64,000 bases of DNA, from the NCBI RefSeq assembly GCF_019175385.1, contig NC_083346.1, forward strand, positions 56,201,821 through 56,265,820, read 5' to 3'. Source of the stretch: Lycium barbarum (lineage: Eukaryota; Streptophyta; Magnoliopsida; Solanales; Solanaceae). Below, piece after piece: positions 45,351 to 57,612 of the stretch. How positions within the stretch are numbered: the first letter of the stretch is position 1; the number at the start of each line of letters is the position of its first letter. Under the pieces are notes generated by a model that was given only the letters and a program-made list of their open reading frames with translations, was not told where the DNA came from and searched no databases. The position numbers and the translations under genes are program-made.

Positions 45351-48340
45351 TGTCACGACCCAACCCCGTAGGCCGCGACTCATGTCCGAGTAGGACACCG
45401 TACGTACCCGATAACCCCAAACCAGCGTATAAATGAAATATATAGATATAGAAGTCAAACAGCGTCACAAACTATCGCATATAAGCAGACGTAGCGCACG
45501 GAAGCCGATAAGGCTATCACAAAATACATAATCCCAAAACATATATACACAACCCACATGTGTGTCTACAGACCTCTACAGATAGCATCAAAAACATATG
45601 ACGGGACAGGGCCCCGTCGTACCCCTGAATAAATATATACATATAAACAGAAAAGTCTGTACCAAAAATATGGCTCCGGACAAAAGAGCACTCCAAGATA
45701 GCAGAGTAAGATCCTAAGCGGGCGGATCAGCAAATCGGGCGTCTGTACCTGCGCGGCATGAAACGCAGCCCCCGAAGAAAGGGGGTCAGTACGGAAGATG
45801 TACTGAATATGTAAAGCATAGAGTACAGTAAACAGAATCATAACCGGAACAGAAATTACAGAAAATGAGTACAATGTCCAGAATATCAAAATGCATATTT
45901 ACAAAACATAAGTAATGCATGCAGAGACATATGCCATATCCGGCCCCATTATGGGACTCGGTGAACAGAATGTGGTCGCCACCCCGTCACTAGCGCCACA
46001 ACACATCATACTCCAGAATAGGGAATAGCTCCGTAACATATCATAACATATCAGATGGCCATATCATATCATACAATATCACCAACATCAGAACATAGAT
46101 GTACATGGCATATCATACTCCGGACCCATGTACATGTCATACCTGCCCCCTCACATCGTAGCACGGCGAACAATGCAGTGGAATACGCTTGATAACATAT
46201 CCTGGCCCGGGCTCAGTGAAAGAATCATTGAGGCATCCACGAGTGGAGTAGTGAGAAACTAAATGCAATATAAAATACAACACGTTTGTAAAGACTCGAT
46301 GAGACATCTCAAATGACAAATCATAACAAAGAGATTGGATGGTAATCATAGTGCGGGTTTTCCGGATGTCACAATGGGTCACGTCAAAATAATCTTTCTG
46401 GGATCGTTTCCATGTTCCAGAATAGTTTATAAGACTCAATGGAATATTTAAAACAATTGTCGTTTAGTAGTTAGAAGAGTAGTTAAAACGTTTCCTTTAA
46501 ATATTGCTTGAAAACAAATCAATAGCACAATAGGAGAGGATTTAGAAATAGTGGGCCCACCTCGGGTTAACTGAGGTGACGCGCACAAATTACGTACATT
46601 AAGCTTTATGGAGTCACTTATGAAGGTTTTAGTGTAATCCGGTTTCATTTGGCAAGTTATAGATATTGGAGCAATCGTTTCAATAAGATATGAAGTACTT
46701 AATTCAATTCTATTGAATGAAAAAGAGTCAAAACTAAGCTCGGATTTCTAAGAGTGGAGTCGTCCCCGAGGCTCGTATCTTAAGCTATCATACCTAGGAC
46801 ATGCCTAGAGAATGAAAAGCAAAGCTTTACATACCTTATTCGCCTTTTACGCTTGTCCAAATTCAAGTCCCGTTTCCTCCAAAATCTATAATTGATCACA
46901 TTTACCAAATATTAATTATTAGGCTTTAGGAATTTAATCTCAAACCAATACTTGTCTACAAAAATTTGGGCAGCATCTCCCCTATACATACCACATCCCC
47001 GAGATTTAACTCGGCCCAAATGTCAACAACCATACCAACAACAATACCAATCACATCAACAATCGATTCGAAACGCATTCTAACATAAATAATCTCCTCT
47101 TTTACTTAATACCTCAACTTTCAAACTAACTACGCACATTCAAACTAATTTCAACGTTTACATATTCATTTACGAATTCGAGATCATTCAAACATAATCC
47201 AAGAACAATCTATACAATATTCAAATACTTCCACCAACATACCTTACCTTACCCGAAAACTCCCCAACTTCCCTAGGAACAATTTCAATGCATTTCTTGC
47301 TTCCAAATTCATAAACTATCCCAATAACACACGTATTAACAACATTGTTTTTTCACAATTAAGGAAACGACACTAAAATCACGTTGGCTTCCAAATCAGC
47401 CCGTAACCATTCCAACATCAATTTAACCCATCAAATTCTCATTTTCGTCGTAGAATACATATCAACAACAATCAAATTACTACATAGAAATTTATTCATT
47501 TCTACACAACATATATGCCACAAAGCCAACCCTCCCACATTCACAACCTTAACCAAAATCATCAAACTTTCATTATCAGTATAAAATCCGCAACAACAAC
47601 AACCAAAACATTTAAATAAAATGATTGAATCACTACTCCTACACACATATACATGCACGGCTACATACATGCACACACGACCACTATGCCCACCTCCATA
47701 TTTCCATGAATTTTGTCCATTTCCACATACCACAACATAAGAAAACCCTTCATAACATATAAAAGAGGATGAAATCTTACCTTTTCTCTTTGACTTCTTC
47801 ACTTGACCAAGGTGCGGAAACGATGAAACGGATGACTTATCGCCCTAAACAATTATACCACGTTGTAGATGACCCTTGAATTAGTAGGAATACTAGAAGA
47901 AATAATTTTTTGGGACAAGATTTTTGATCTTCAATTTTCTTGGTAGCTTGGCCGAATGGTGGTCTTGTTGCTCTCCAAGTTTTATTTTCTTGAAACTTCT
48001 TGAATTATGAGGAGAAATAAGGGTGGTCATCTTATTTTATCACATGGATTTTAATTCCACATGGGCCTTGGGCCATATGCCCTTGGCCGGCCACCTCTTG
48101 GGCCCTTTTTTATTTTTATTTTTTTGATTTTTCAAGCCCAATTACTTCATGTCCATTTCTTGTAATTCATGCGACTATTTTTCCAAATTTCCAATTTTGC
48201 CCTTAGCCTTCCTCAATATTTTCGCATCCATAACTCTTACAAACAACTTGTGTGCTAATCAAGGTTGAAATGTATGCTTGCACTTAACCTCCCGCAATTG
48301 TCTTGAATTATCCGAATGCACAAAAATGCGGGATATAACA
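45351..48340 (-). repeat. E5 LTR 2 (middle)
   Basis: 2990 bp, colinear with LTR 1. Module at 45749-45806; U5 hairpin at 45352-45379. It is followed on the + strand by a second polypurine tract and PPT hairpin (48359-48378, one mismatch), so it also served as a 3' LTR for the right-hand unit. Confidence 0.9.
45749..45806 (-). other. Three-stem-loop LTR module, E5 LTR 2
   Basis: + strand stems CTGCG/CGCAG (45749-45753, 45764-45768), CCCCC/GGGGG (45769-45773, 45781-45785), TCAGTAC/GTACTGA (45786-45792, 45800-45806). Loops differ slightly from LTR 1; stems do not. Confidence 0.72.
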
Positions 48341-49690
48341 TCCTCCCCCCCCTTTTAAAATATTCGTCCTCGAATGTTGAATCAGCCTCCTGGTGTATTA
48401 TAGTACTTCGGGGAGGTCTCCTCTATACTTGTCACGTATGATCATTTAACATTCCCGTGTTAGAAACTTAGATTGCCTGCGGCGCCGAAAACAATTAGGG
48501 ATACTTCCTCTTCGTTTCTCCTTTCGGTCTTCCAAATCATCTTTCCTTTATTATTGTTTGGCTACAATACTCTAACCGAAACTACGCCGTCGACATATAA
48601 CTTCCTCGCCTGACCGTCCGTTACAGACACGGACTATTCCTTATATGGTAGCTTCTATGTCACTTAGATACCTCTTTTTGTTGTACCGTTAACCTTCCTA
48701 TACTATCACACCCTGGTTCTGTTGTCCTTCAATTTTTTTTTTACGCCAATAGTCGGTTCTTTGGATGCTTTGGCTGATCATATTTCTCACTTTTCACTCC
48801 TTCCGACACTTTTGACCTTCTTGCCTTTCATTCACTTACTCGCTCACTTTCTTTTCCAAATATCGTCGTGTTAGAATTTTCCGACTTTAACTTGTAGTAA
48901 AATCAGTGTTCATTTATTTCTTAACATCTATACCTTACTTCTCGATCAATACAGTCGCCAACGAAAGGCCATACGCATACATACACATTTACTACTACTT
49001 TGCTTACAAACATTTCCAACCACTATTCAAATTTACCCTAATTCCCGAGCTGTGTTACTCTTCCTTCCTTTTCACCAATCTAGTCCGCCTTAGCCTACGC
49101 GACCTCTATAAGTGTTTCTAGCCACTCTGCATATTCTAATTCCCTTTGGGTTACCCCAAATTCCCATTTGCCTCTTATATCTACACTTATGAAAAATTTA
49201 GTATACTTTCCAGGGGGTCACCCATCCCAGAATTGCTCTGGCCCTAGCACACTTAACCTCGAAACTCTAGTGCATTTCGACACGTTAATGCTGATATAAT
49301 TGCACCGACTTCCTGACACGACCTTTCTCACACAGTCTAGGGAAAGCCGGGGTCTTAACAACTTCCGGAAAGTTCTCGTAGCGGGTCCCACTCCGATGTA
49401 GAGAGGGGCTGTCATTTTTCTGATTATGCATTTACTGTATTAGCCTTCTAAATCTTCAAGGCTCACCTTTTATTATATGTATGACTATATCAACGGTTTA
49501 TCAATTCGGGTCTTGTCTTACTTCTATTAGTAACTAGGAGGGGAAAATATACCACAAAATATAGCCTAGACCGATCAATACACATATATTTCGAGAAAAG
49601 ACTAATAATATACCTGTATCCGCATTTGGTGGCGCCTCCGGGTCCTGTCGACTAGTCAGGGCATAGATGCGGTTCGAAGGACCGCCAGAA
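48341..49690 (-). pseudogene. E5 second internal remnant, truncated in gag
   Basis: Near copy of 42411-43750: polypurine tract (8 C rather than 12), degenerate chromodomain remnant at about 48475-48665, low-similarity middle and the protease start with the same LIGLG loss. It stops at the gag/protease linker ([15 protein letters not shown]) at about 49690, where LTR sequence follows directly. The shared LIGLG change shows both internal segments descend from one already defective element. Confidence 0.78.
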
Positions 49691-50313
49691 TTTTGTCCAT
49701 TTCCACATACCACAACATAAACAAACCCTTCATAACATATAAAAGAGGAAGAAATCTTACCTTTTCTCTTTGACTTCTTCACTTGACCAAGGTGCGGGAA
49801 CGATGAAATGGATGACTTATCGCCCCAAACAATTATACCACGTTGTAGAGGACCCTTGAATTAGTAGGAATACTAGAAGAAATAAATTTTTGGGACAAGA
49901 CTTTTGATCTTCAATTTACTTGGTAGCTTGGCCGAATGGTGATCTTGTTGCTCTCCAAGTTTTATTTTCTTGAAACTTCTTGAATTATGAGGAGAAATAA
50001 GGGTGGTCATATTATTTTATCACATGGATTTTAATTCCACATGGGCCTTGGGCCATATGCCCTTGGCCGGCCACCTCTTGGGCCCTTTTTTTTTTTTTAA
50101 TTTTTCAAGCCCAATTACTTCATGTCCATTTTTTGTAATTCATGCGACTATTTTTCCAAATTTCCAATTTTGCCCTTAGCCTTCCTCAATATTTTCGCAT
50201 CCATAACTCTTACAAACAACTTGTGTGCTAATCAAGGTTGAAATGTATGCTTGCACTTAACCTCCTGCAATTGTCTTGAATTATCCGAATGCACAAAAAT
50301 GCGGGATATAACA
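49691..50313 (-). repeat. E5 LTR 3, first 623 bp only
   Basis: Matches 47713-48340 of LTR 2. Its inner end is fused to gag near 49690, so about 2.4 kb of LTR, the primer site and most of gag have been removed by one deletion. A short open frame across the fusion is a by-product. The outer end keeps GGGATATAACA and the GCATG duplication. Confidence 0.85.
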
Positions 50314-50746
50314 GCATGGCTATGAATACATGACAGAATGGGTATTCTGGATTGACTCCGAATGGCTTAAGGATGGATCCTCCATATTTTCTGAAAACTA
50401 GGAGCTCATAGAAAGTCCTTCTTTCTGTGAGGATGGATGGATCAAACGAGTCCACAAACTTGCTGAAGAATTCTGGCGGATGATCTGCTATTCTGGATGG
50501 ACTAGCTCCTGATGAGCTTGTAAGCATGAAAATGTTGCTAGTTAGCCTCTTCTGCAGCTTGGCTTGAAATCTCTTTGAAAACTCATCTGGCCTGGATAGG
50601 AAAGCCGCTAGAATATTATCTTTCCCTTTGAGGTGCTTTACTTGGAATTTGTAAGGGGAGAACCATTGTGCCCATCTGAGAATCTGTGGATTTGGGATAA
50701 TCATTGGATTTATGTGGATCATCTTCGGGAAAGCTTTCATTTCCAT
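50314..50746 (-). pseudogene. Copy A RNase H end and C-terminal region, proximal piece
   Basis: Begins with the end of the RNase H connection (HLKGKDNILAAFLSRP near 50640-50590; copy B has Asp where A has the second Ala). It then enters the unrecognised C-terminal region (PPEFFSKFVDSFDPSILTE; YGGSILKPFGVNPEYPFCHVF) and is cut by E5 at 50313, resuming at 39425. Confidence 0.75.
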
Positions 50747-51606
50747 CTCGATAAGAAAATCTGTGTGAATTAAAAAGAAATTAAACTTTTTAATCCCATT
50801 TTTTATGGAAAGAATTTCTTTGAATGTGGAATGGTAATGTTGTTCAGCATCTTTGAAATTTCCACTGGCATATCCGCATATTTACCGTTGGCCATCTTCA
50901 ACTTCAAAAAGTATCGCACTCCAATATTCGTTGCTTGCATCTGTCTGCAATATCTTTTTCCCGTCTGATGGAATATGGAGGGCTTTAACCTCTTTTGAGA
51001 TTTCTTATATCTTCTGAACTGCTTCATCCTGTTCCTTTCCCCAACCTTGGGCATTCTTTTTGAGCATTTTTGTAAGTGGAGTAATGTATGTAGAGACATT
51101 AGGGATAAAATCTCTAACATAATTAATCACACCTAAAAACTGTTGGAGCTGCTTCGTTGTAAAATTGGTGTCTGGGAATTTGAGCAGTTCTTGACAAATA
51201 TGTGGCCCTGGGCTGTATGCTCCATGACCAAAATGCATCCCCAGAAAATGCATCCCTAGCAAGAATCATCTTTTTCTGTGAGAGCATGATTCCATTTCTC
51301 TCCACTAGGTCATGGAATTGTTGCAGCAACGGGAGGTGTTCTTCCATAGTGTCACTACAGAATAAGATGTCATCAATGTAGACTAGTGATGTATGGAGGA
51401 TGGGTTGAAATAATTTTATCATGGCCTTTTGGAACAATGAGGGTGCCATTTTCAACCCAAAGGGCATGACCTTCCATTGAGAATGGTGATCGGGTATACA
51501 AAACCCTGTTTTTGGTCTATCGTTTGGGTGTATTCCCAATTGTCAAAACCCCGATTTAAGGTCAAACTTGGAAAAGTATTTAGCTTTGGCTAAGTGTGAA
51601 AAAAGG
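50747..51606 (-). pseudogene. Copy A RT (distal) and RNase H, broken
   Basis: The reverse transcriptase box Y-I-D-D-I-L-F lies near 51380-51355, followed by a block lost around 51250 where copy B has the intervening residues. The connection GVINYVRDFIPNVSTYI is near 51130. RNase H begins near 50950 (QMQATNIGV in one frame; the copy B counterpart reads TDASNEYW). Frame changes at about 51250 and 51005-51120. The enzyme would copy pregenomic RNA to DNA; this copy is inactive. Confidence 0.82.
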
Positions 51607-51611
51607 GTGAG

Positions 51612-52391
51612 TTAATTTGGGATAGGGAATTTATCATCTTGGAGGAAATAGTTAAGAGGTTGATAGTTTATGACTAATCTGAGTTTACCTCTTGTTTGTT
51701 TTGCCCGTTTATTGACATAGAACGCCTCGCATGCCCATTGTGAATTGGAGGGCTCGATAAGTCCAAACTCCAAGAGCTCTTTGCATTCTTTTTTCGCAAG
51801 CTGAAGATGATCTGGATTCATGCCGGAGTGACTTACCTTCGTTGGATTAATGCTTTCATACTTCTTGAAGGGGAGTTCAATGAAAACCTCCTCATTTAGC
51901 CATAGAGGCTTTTTGCATTTTCCCATAAACTCCTTGTGAGAACCCGCACATGCATGCTCCTCCAACTGTATCTCCTTGATCTGTTCAGCAACAATTATTT
52001 GGAATAATCGTAAAACATTTGTATATGGCTTGAATTGTTTCTTGAACGTTATTCCATGGGCTTTGATCGGGAGCTGATCTTTAAGTTGGCTGAAGATGTT
52101 AAATCCGACAATGAGATCTGTTCCTGGTACATCTGATCCAATCAGCTTTGTTTGAAACTTCAACCCTGGGAAGAATTCAATTGTGATTGGATGATTTGTG
52201 ATGACTGTGGTGGTTAAGAATCCAGTCCCAGCAGTGTTAAAATGTTTGAAATGTGGAATCCATTGATCCTCAGGAAGGACGGCTGGGTTTATCAATGAAC
52301 ATACCGCTCCAGTGTCCATGAAGGCAATAACCTGGATTGGTTTATCCCATTTGGATGGATAAACTTTAAGCTGGACCAGCGGGATCACCAT
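51612..52391 (-). pseudogene. Copy A aspartic protease and start of RT
   Basis: A 259-codon frame. The protease loop IAFMDTGAVCSLINP has its D-T-G at about 52320-52310. The region then runs through EFFPGLKF and SQLKDQLPIKA to the RT fingers (ECKELLEFGLIEPSNSQWACEAFYV; KLRLVINYQPLNYFL). It ends at a TAA at 51612 where copy B continues. The protease would mature the polyprotein. Confidence 0.85.
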
Positions 52392-54337
52392 GATGCTGTT
52401 GATATCTTGTTGAGCCTTTCCCTCTGGTTCTGAAATCTAGTAATATTCATCGCCATATTCTTCGTACACATCTATGGAAAAAAGTGTCTTCTCTGTGGGT
52501 TCGTCCTCTAATGAGAGTACAGATTCAAGATCGCCATCTTCATCTTGATGGATACCGGTGTAGTCCTCTATTTCAGTAAGAAGCTTAATCGATCTTCTGG
52601 ATTGGGGAATTTTCTTTGCATAATGCCCAATCTTGTTGCAGATGAAGCATCTATCATTTTTTCGGGACTTGCCTGGGCTTTTCCTCCTGAAATGTTTCGT
52701 GCGCCTCCTGAACAGGGATCCTTCTCATGAAGGCCTTGGCCATTTGAAGCGCTTGAACCTTCCCTTTCGTCTGGGACATGGCACGAACAGCTTGACCCAG
52801 TAATTAGGTCAGACTTTCCGCAAGTTTTATGAAGGGCTGGATTGTTTCGTATGATCTGCTTCAAAACAGATCTCTTTGTGCAGATATCATCCAACGCTAG
52901 AAATATGGCTTGCCTGATGTAGCCGATTGGTGGGATTTTTATTGATTGAAACTTCTCCTCAACGATCGTCATGGTCCGGCTTGCTAACATCTTCGGAAGT
53001 AATGAAACAAAGGCTTGCTTGAGACTAGCTTCTCCGCCTAACTCAAAGAACATTTTAGCCATCTTCTGAAAATGGATATCGATGGCATCTCTGTCAAATG
53101 CTACGCATTTCATTTCAAAGAACTGTCTCCTTAGGTTTTCTTGCCTTTGGCCGGTATCTCCACAAAATACCTCTTGGAGTATTTTGATGTTGTAAGCAAA
53201 GTCTTGGGATGTGAGAAACATATTTTTGTCTTGTGTCCCAAGTGAATTCCACCAGTCTCGGAGAATTCCGGAGAACCTTGAAGTGAATTCTGACAGGATC
53301 ATATACTTTTCCCGTTCGACAAGATTCTTTGTCACCATCCAAGTGAAGAAATCTTGGATCCTTTGCGGCCATCTTGATACTTTGATATCATCCAGACTGA
53401 AAGTATGGAATCCAGTCCCAATGAATTTTGTTGTTGTTGGTTCTGGCCTTCTTTCTGGAATTGGCTCATCTGTCATCCCATCCCGATCATCATCTACTTC
53501 AGAGATTTCTGGTTCTCTGGGTTGATTCATGAATATTGGCGGGTTATTTTATTCTGAAGAGTCAACTGAGGAATCTTCGCTTGTCTCAAAGCTTGCTTCC
53601 GTAGAATCAGTATCATATGAATCTTGGTCACTGGATCCTAGGGTATCATCCTTCTCTACATCCTTTGTGGGTCGGGTCACGTAGAGGTTAGGAATATTAT
53701 GGGCTGAGATCATCAAATTTTCCAGCTCGGGTTGGTTTGAACTTTCCCCGAGTTCTTTCTTTCGTTTGGACTGCTTTTGGGCCGCCATAGAGTCTTTCCT
53801 TTCCCAAACCATTTTTGCAATGTCAAACGCAGGTTCATTGTTTTGTTTTTGGGCAAAAGGCATAGGGTCTCTCTTTGTGGATGGGAGCACAGTGAAAGAA
53901 TGGCCAAGCTTTGGTAGTGAGTATGTTTGTGAGGACATAGGGAAAAAGGTGGGTTTTGATGGGCAGCTTTGTGTTTTTTGCGATTCAAGGTGACCATATC
54001 TGAGTAGCTGTATTTGTTCTTTAAGGTCAGCCATTTCCTTTTGTTGTTGGTTAAAGAAATGGAAAAGGGAAGTGCCTGGTGGACAAATCTCATACTGCAT
54101 GTTTTTCATTCGCAATTCCAGGGCTTTGATCAGTCCAGCATGCTGAGAAGATGCTTGTTCCACCTTCTTCTCAATAGTCTCCACCCTGCTCATCATCTTA
54201 TTCTGTGTGTGAGCAACATTTCTGATGGAAGTGCTAATATTAGTTAACACTTTGTTTTGGCAAATGGCATTTACGGATTGCCAATTGATTGTCGCTTCCA
54301 CTTCACTTGTTGGTGGCTTTTCTCCCGTGGGCAGCAC
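52392..54337 (-). pseudogene. Copy A coiled coil, coat-protein region and zinc knuckle
   Basis: The first frame (54337-53549) has a heptad-like stretch (MMSRVETIEKKVEQASSQ; QQQKEMADLKEQIQLL), then acidic Asp/Ser-rich sequence, and ends at a TAA (53549-53551) where B has Glu. The second (53530-52568) has the caulimovirid coat-like core (FTWMVTKNLVEREKY; DWWNSLGTQDKNMF; IDIHFQKMAKMFFELGG; YIRQAIFLALDD). A knuckle-like CFICNKIGHY lies at about 52649-52615, in a frame different from the preceding one, and its fourth Cys is not in place. A stop at about 52437-52440 precedes protease. Role: particle and RNA binding. Confidence 0.78.
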
Positions 54338-55706
54338 AACATTTTGCCTTGGAATTTTTGGGGCATGGCTTGCACCATCCTTTTCAAAAGGTTGTTGTGG
54401 AGGAAATTCAGTGGTGTGACTGGAGCTGGAGGGTTCATCATGAATATTTCTGGCTTTGGGATACTTGGGTTTGAAGGTTTGTGATGTAAATTTTGGTTAG
54501 GGATAGATGGCCAATTTTGGGGTTTGTACGAAACAAGGAATTCATATTTTCCTGGACGGCTCAGTGAACCGATGAATGAGTCTCCTTCTTCATACCTCGT
54601 TCGAAACTTTCTTTCAGAGTTTCCCCCTTTTTTCTTTGATTTGGCTCTTCTTGTATGGTGTTCATCCCATTCAATTTCATCGTCAAGACGTTCTTGACAG
54701 TCACATCGGATATCCCATGGGCAGTGTCCCGTGAAAGGACATTTGAACCACCATACTTCATGACCTTCATTATCGAACTGCTTTATCCAGTCATGTTCGC
54801 TCATGATACCGGGGAGATGGTAAGCGAATGTTTCAGGGTCATCTTGGTGTGCTTTGTTATGAGTGGGTTGGTACATCTGGAAAGAGAAGGTTGTTTTGTT
54901 GGGTTTTTTAAGGTGAGAGTGGTCAAAGCTTATGGCGACTGTTTTATCAGGTTTTTTGGAAAAAGTGGGTTCAGAAGATTGGAGAGGTTCAACAGGTTCT
55001 CTCAGCTTTGCATAATTCGTGACCCATGTATCTGGAAGGACTTTGATAAGTTCTTCTCTAGAAAGCTGTTTTGGGATTTGGGTGCACATGGTAGTTCCGT
55101 TGGTGGCATCCACTTTTAAGAGCAAAGCATTTTCTCCACCTGGAAGAGAGATATCCGTAGCATGATTCTGAACTCGCCAAGCTATTTGGTAGTGTAAAGT
55201 AGCCTGAATAGCATTTTTAGCTTGTGGAGCACCTTGAATTTAGACTTGGAGCTTTAAAGCCTCCGTTAGATATGGATCATACAGGGACATGTTAAAATTT
55301 GGAAATATAGTGACAAAAACTGTTCCAGCATTTTGGAGTGACTTCTGTGGTACCCAAATTCGCATGTTGGTACTCGTTATATCTGGTATCAAGAAGGGCA
55401 AGGCGAGCTACAACTGGTTGGCCCTTTCGTCCATGATATGTTGATGCAATTCTAATAGCACCAAAATGGACATGGGTGAAACCATGATGTTTCCACTGTC
55501 TAGGAAAATCATCTGGAATCTGCAAAGTGATGAATTGTTCCTCCTGAGTAGCTAGAATAGGGTGCTTGTCAAGTTTTGAGGCACCAACATATTCTTTAGC
55601 TTCTTTGGGCTTTGGTTGGACCAGGGAACGAATTTGTGACCACGGGGAACATGTGTTTTTAGCAAAAGCAGAGTATGGGTTTATGAGGGGTAGGTCGGGT
55701 GTGTAG
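54271..55706 (-). pseudogene. Copy A movement-protein-like module and ORF1 tail, 5' truncated
   Basis: Starts within the module at 55706, joined directly to the leader of copy B. It shows the 30K-type movement protein region (FPRQWKHHGFTHVHFGAIRIA; KGQPVVARLALLDTRY) with a frameshift near 55330, then DISLPGG...-like and LLLKVDATNGTTMC regions. The 284-codon ORF1 tail (55125-54271) is rich in His/Cys/Trp (EVWWFKCPFTGHCPWDIRCDCQE) and ends at 54271. The next frame starts upstream of that stop, 1 base back. Movement proteins carry the virus between cells. The copy is defective. Confidence 0.75.
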
Positions 55707-56500
55707 AGGGCGGGGAAACACCAAGCAAGACAGCCAAACTACAAGCACAATAGTTTTCTTACATAGTTGGACTGGGCTTCAACATCCCGAAGGACGGCTT
55801 GCCACAAACCTGACTTCAATAACCCGAAGGATGGCTTATCAAGTTATTCAGATAGTTTGAAAGATTGTAGATATGAAAGTTTTTCCTACAAAATGGGCTG
55901 GCTTCCTAGCCAAGCTACTCAACTCGGAAAAACATTCGCACTACTACAGACATACTGTCAAAGCTTCGGAAAACTATTGTACTCATAGCAAGCTCAACTT
56001 GCCCAATATTTCCTAACCCTATACTAACTTAGGATCAGCCTTTCCATGCCTTTCAAAGAGAAGAACAAGAGAAATTTAGAAGGCAAACATTTTATTGATA
56101 TCGGAAAATTTACAGGGAAATTGTTTTATGCCCTTTAACTACTACATAGCCGCCTATTTATTGGAGTTGGAGGTTTCCACAAGACTTATCTTACATGGCA
56201 CACGGGCCCCGCTAGACATGTGAAGGGCCTAATAAAACAAACCTAATAAAACGAGCCTAATAAGACAGCCTAATTAAACAAGCCTGATAAAACGAGCCTA
56301 ATAAGACAGCCTAATAAAACAGCCTGATAAAACGAGCCTAATAAGACAGCCTAATAAAACACGCCTAATAAAACAAGCCTAGTAAAACGAGGGGAACATT
56401 ATTTGAAGCATGACAACCATGTGCAAGCATGTGACCGTGGGGTCCGCTTTGGTCTTTCTTGTAAGCATGTCAGTAAGCTTTATCCGACGGAGTGGTGCCT
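55707..56500 (-). promoter_or_regulatory. Copy B intergenic region and leader
   Basis: Counterpart of 37980-38710. Repeat array 56228-56391; the TATA position (56155-56162) reads AATAAATA, one change from copy A; AATAAA at about 56092-56097; then a leader to 55707 that joins copy A within its movement-protein module, so the leader's distal part and about 50 codons are missing at this junction. Confidence 0.65.
56228..56391. repeat. Tandem GCCTAATAAAAC-type array, copy B
   Basis: Matches 38469-38632 in unit order, with a few substitutions and one missing A. Confidence 0.85.
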
Positions 56501-57612
56501 GATGGAGTCGACGGCGGTGTTGCGTATCCTTCTTCTATCTACCATTCTGGTCCATGTTTTTGCTTGAATTTTTCTTTGTTTTCTAAACTTCTTTTTCTCG
56601 ACCTTGTGTAGTAGCATTTTTTGTTGGATGGCCCTGTCATCTATGGACCTATTTTTGCTGAATCTTGAGATGGAAAATCCAACCTTATCTTTGTGATAGC
56701 CTGAGTGACTTCATCTTTGATTATTTCATACGGCACTCGGTACTCCTTTGCTGCTTCTCGAACTCTTTCCCAATAGGGATGGTTATCGGTGTAATTCCAT
56801 CGAGCCCATTCTTTCGGCCATATCTCCTTTGGGATGCACTTATTTTGCTGGAAAATAATTCTCTGTGCTTCGTTGTATTCATCTTCTAAGGACAAGATAG
56901 AGACGGGGAATTCCCACCATAGTGAAATATCTGGTTGAGCATAGACCTTCCTATCAATATTTTTTATCGATCGATGTAACATGAACACGTTTGCTGCATA
57001 GGAGTTTTGGAAACATTGAACCCAATATCTTCGTGGTTTGAACCATTGCAGAAACGTTTTGAGAGCAGGTTCAATCTTGTCAAAACATCGGAACATGTCA
57101 CACTTGAATTCCATGAAAATATAATACTGGTGACACAAGTACCAGAAAAACCATAATAGCTCCAGTGGAAAATCATTGTGCATGGTTATGAATACGTGAC
57201 AGAATGGGTATTCTGGATTGACTCCGAATGGCTTAAGAATGGATCCTCCATATTTTCTGAAAACTAGGAGCTCATAGAAAGTCCTTCTTTCTGTGAGGAT
57301 GGATGGATCAAACGAGTCCACAAACTTGCTGAAGAATTCTGGCGGATGATCTGCTATTCTGGATGGACTAGCTCCTGATGAGCTTGTAAGCATGAAAATG
57401 TTGCTAGTTAGCCTCTTCTGCAGCTTGGCTTGAAATCTCTTTGAAAACTCATCTGGCCTGGATAGGAAATCCGCTAGAATATTATCTTTCCCTTTGAGGT
57501 GCTTTACTTGGAATTTGTAAGGGGAGAACCATTGTGCCCATCTGAGAATCTGTGGATTTGGGATAATCATTGGATTTATGTGGATCATCTTCGGGAAAGC
57601 TTTCATTTCCAT
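56501..57612 (-). pseudogene. Copy B RNase H end and C-terminal region
   Basis: A 323-codon frame (57612-56641). It opens with the end of RNase H (KGKDNILADFLSRPDE) and continues through the region of unknown function: PPEFFSKFVDSFDPSILTE, YGGSILKPFGVNPEYPFCHVF, an aromatic stretch (ELLWFFWYLCHQYYIFMEF), and WPKEWARWNYTDNHPYWERV. A TAG at 56641 is followed in the same frame by about 45 more codons that are open in copy A. Conserved length and composition in both copies suggest a real domain. It is not the integrase of LTR elements. Confidence 0.7.

Larger units (their letters stand above)
39426..50313 (-). mobile_element. E5: Ty3/gypsy-derived element with three LTRs, pol mostly deleted
   Basis: 10,888 bp on the - strand, flanked by GCATG. 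Plan (+ strand order): LTR (39426-42410), polypurine tract and pol remnant (42411-43607), gag (43608-45146), leader with primer site, LTR (45351-48340), polypurine tract and pol remnant again (48341-49690), then only the first 623 bp of a third LTR (49691-50313) fused directly to a gag fragment. Ends GGGATATAACA and TGTCACGACCC match Y, so it is a relative of Y. With almost no pol it would depend on enzymes of a partner element. Confidence 0.9.
37980..55706 (-). mobile_element. Endogenous pararetrovirus copy A (caulimovirid type), split by E5
   Basis: A - strand unit reading from 55706 to 50314 and, after the E5 insertion, from 39425 to 37980. Order: movement-protein-like module lacking about its first 50 residues, coiled-coil and coat region, zinc knuckle, aspartic protease, RT, RNase H, C-terminal region, intergenic region. 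This single-file order with MP first is that of florendovirus/petuvirus-like caulimovirids; genus placement is inference. There is no integrase and no LTR. It carries multiple stops and frame changes, some not shared with copy B, so the two decayed independently. Confidence 0.85.

Noticed and set aside
49534..49782. An 82-codon frame joining LTR-encoded residues to a gag/protease fragment
   Set aside because: A by-product of the deletion at 49690; not a functional fusion.
55707..56500. An initiator-tRNA-Met primer site for the pararetrovirus
   Set aside because: I looked for TGGTATCAGAGC and its complement in all three intergenic pieces and did not find it; the leader seems truncated.
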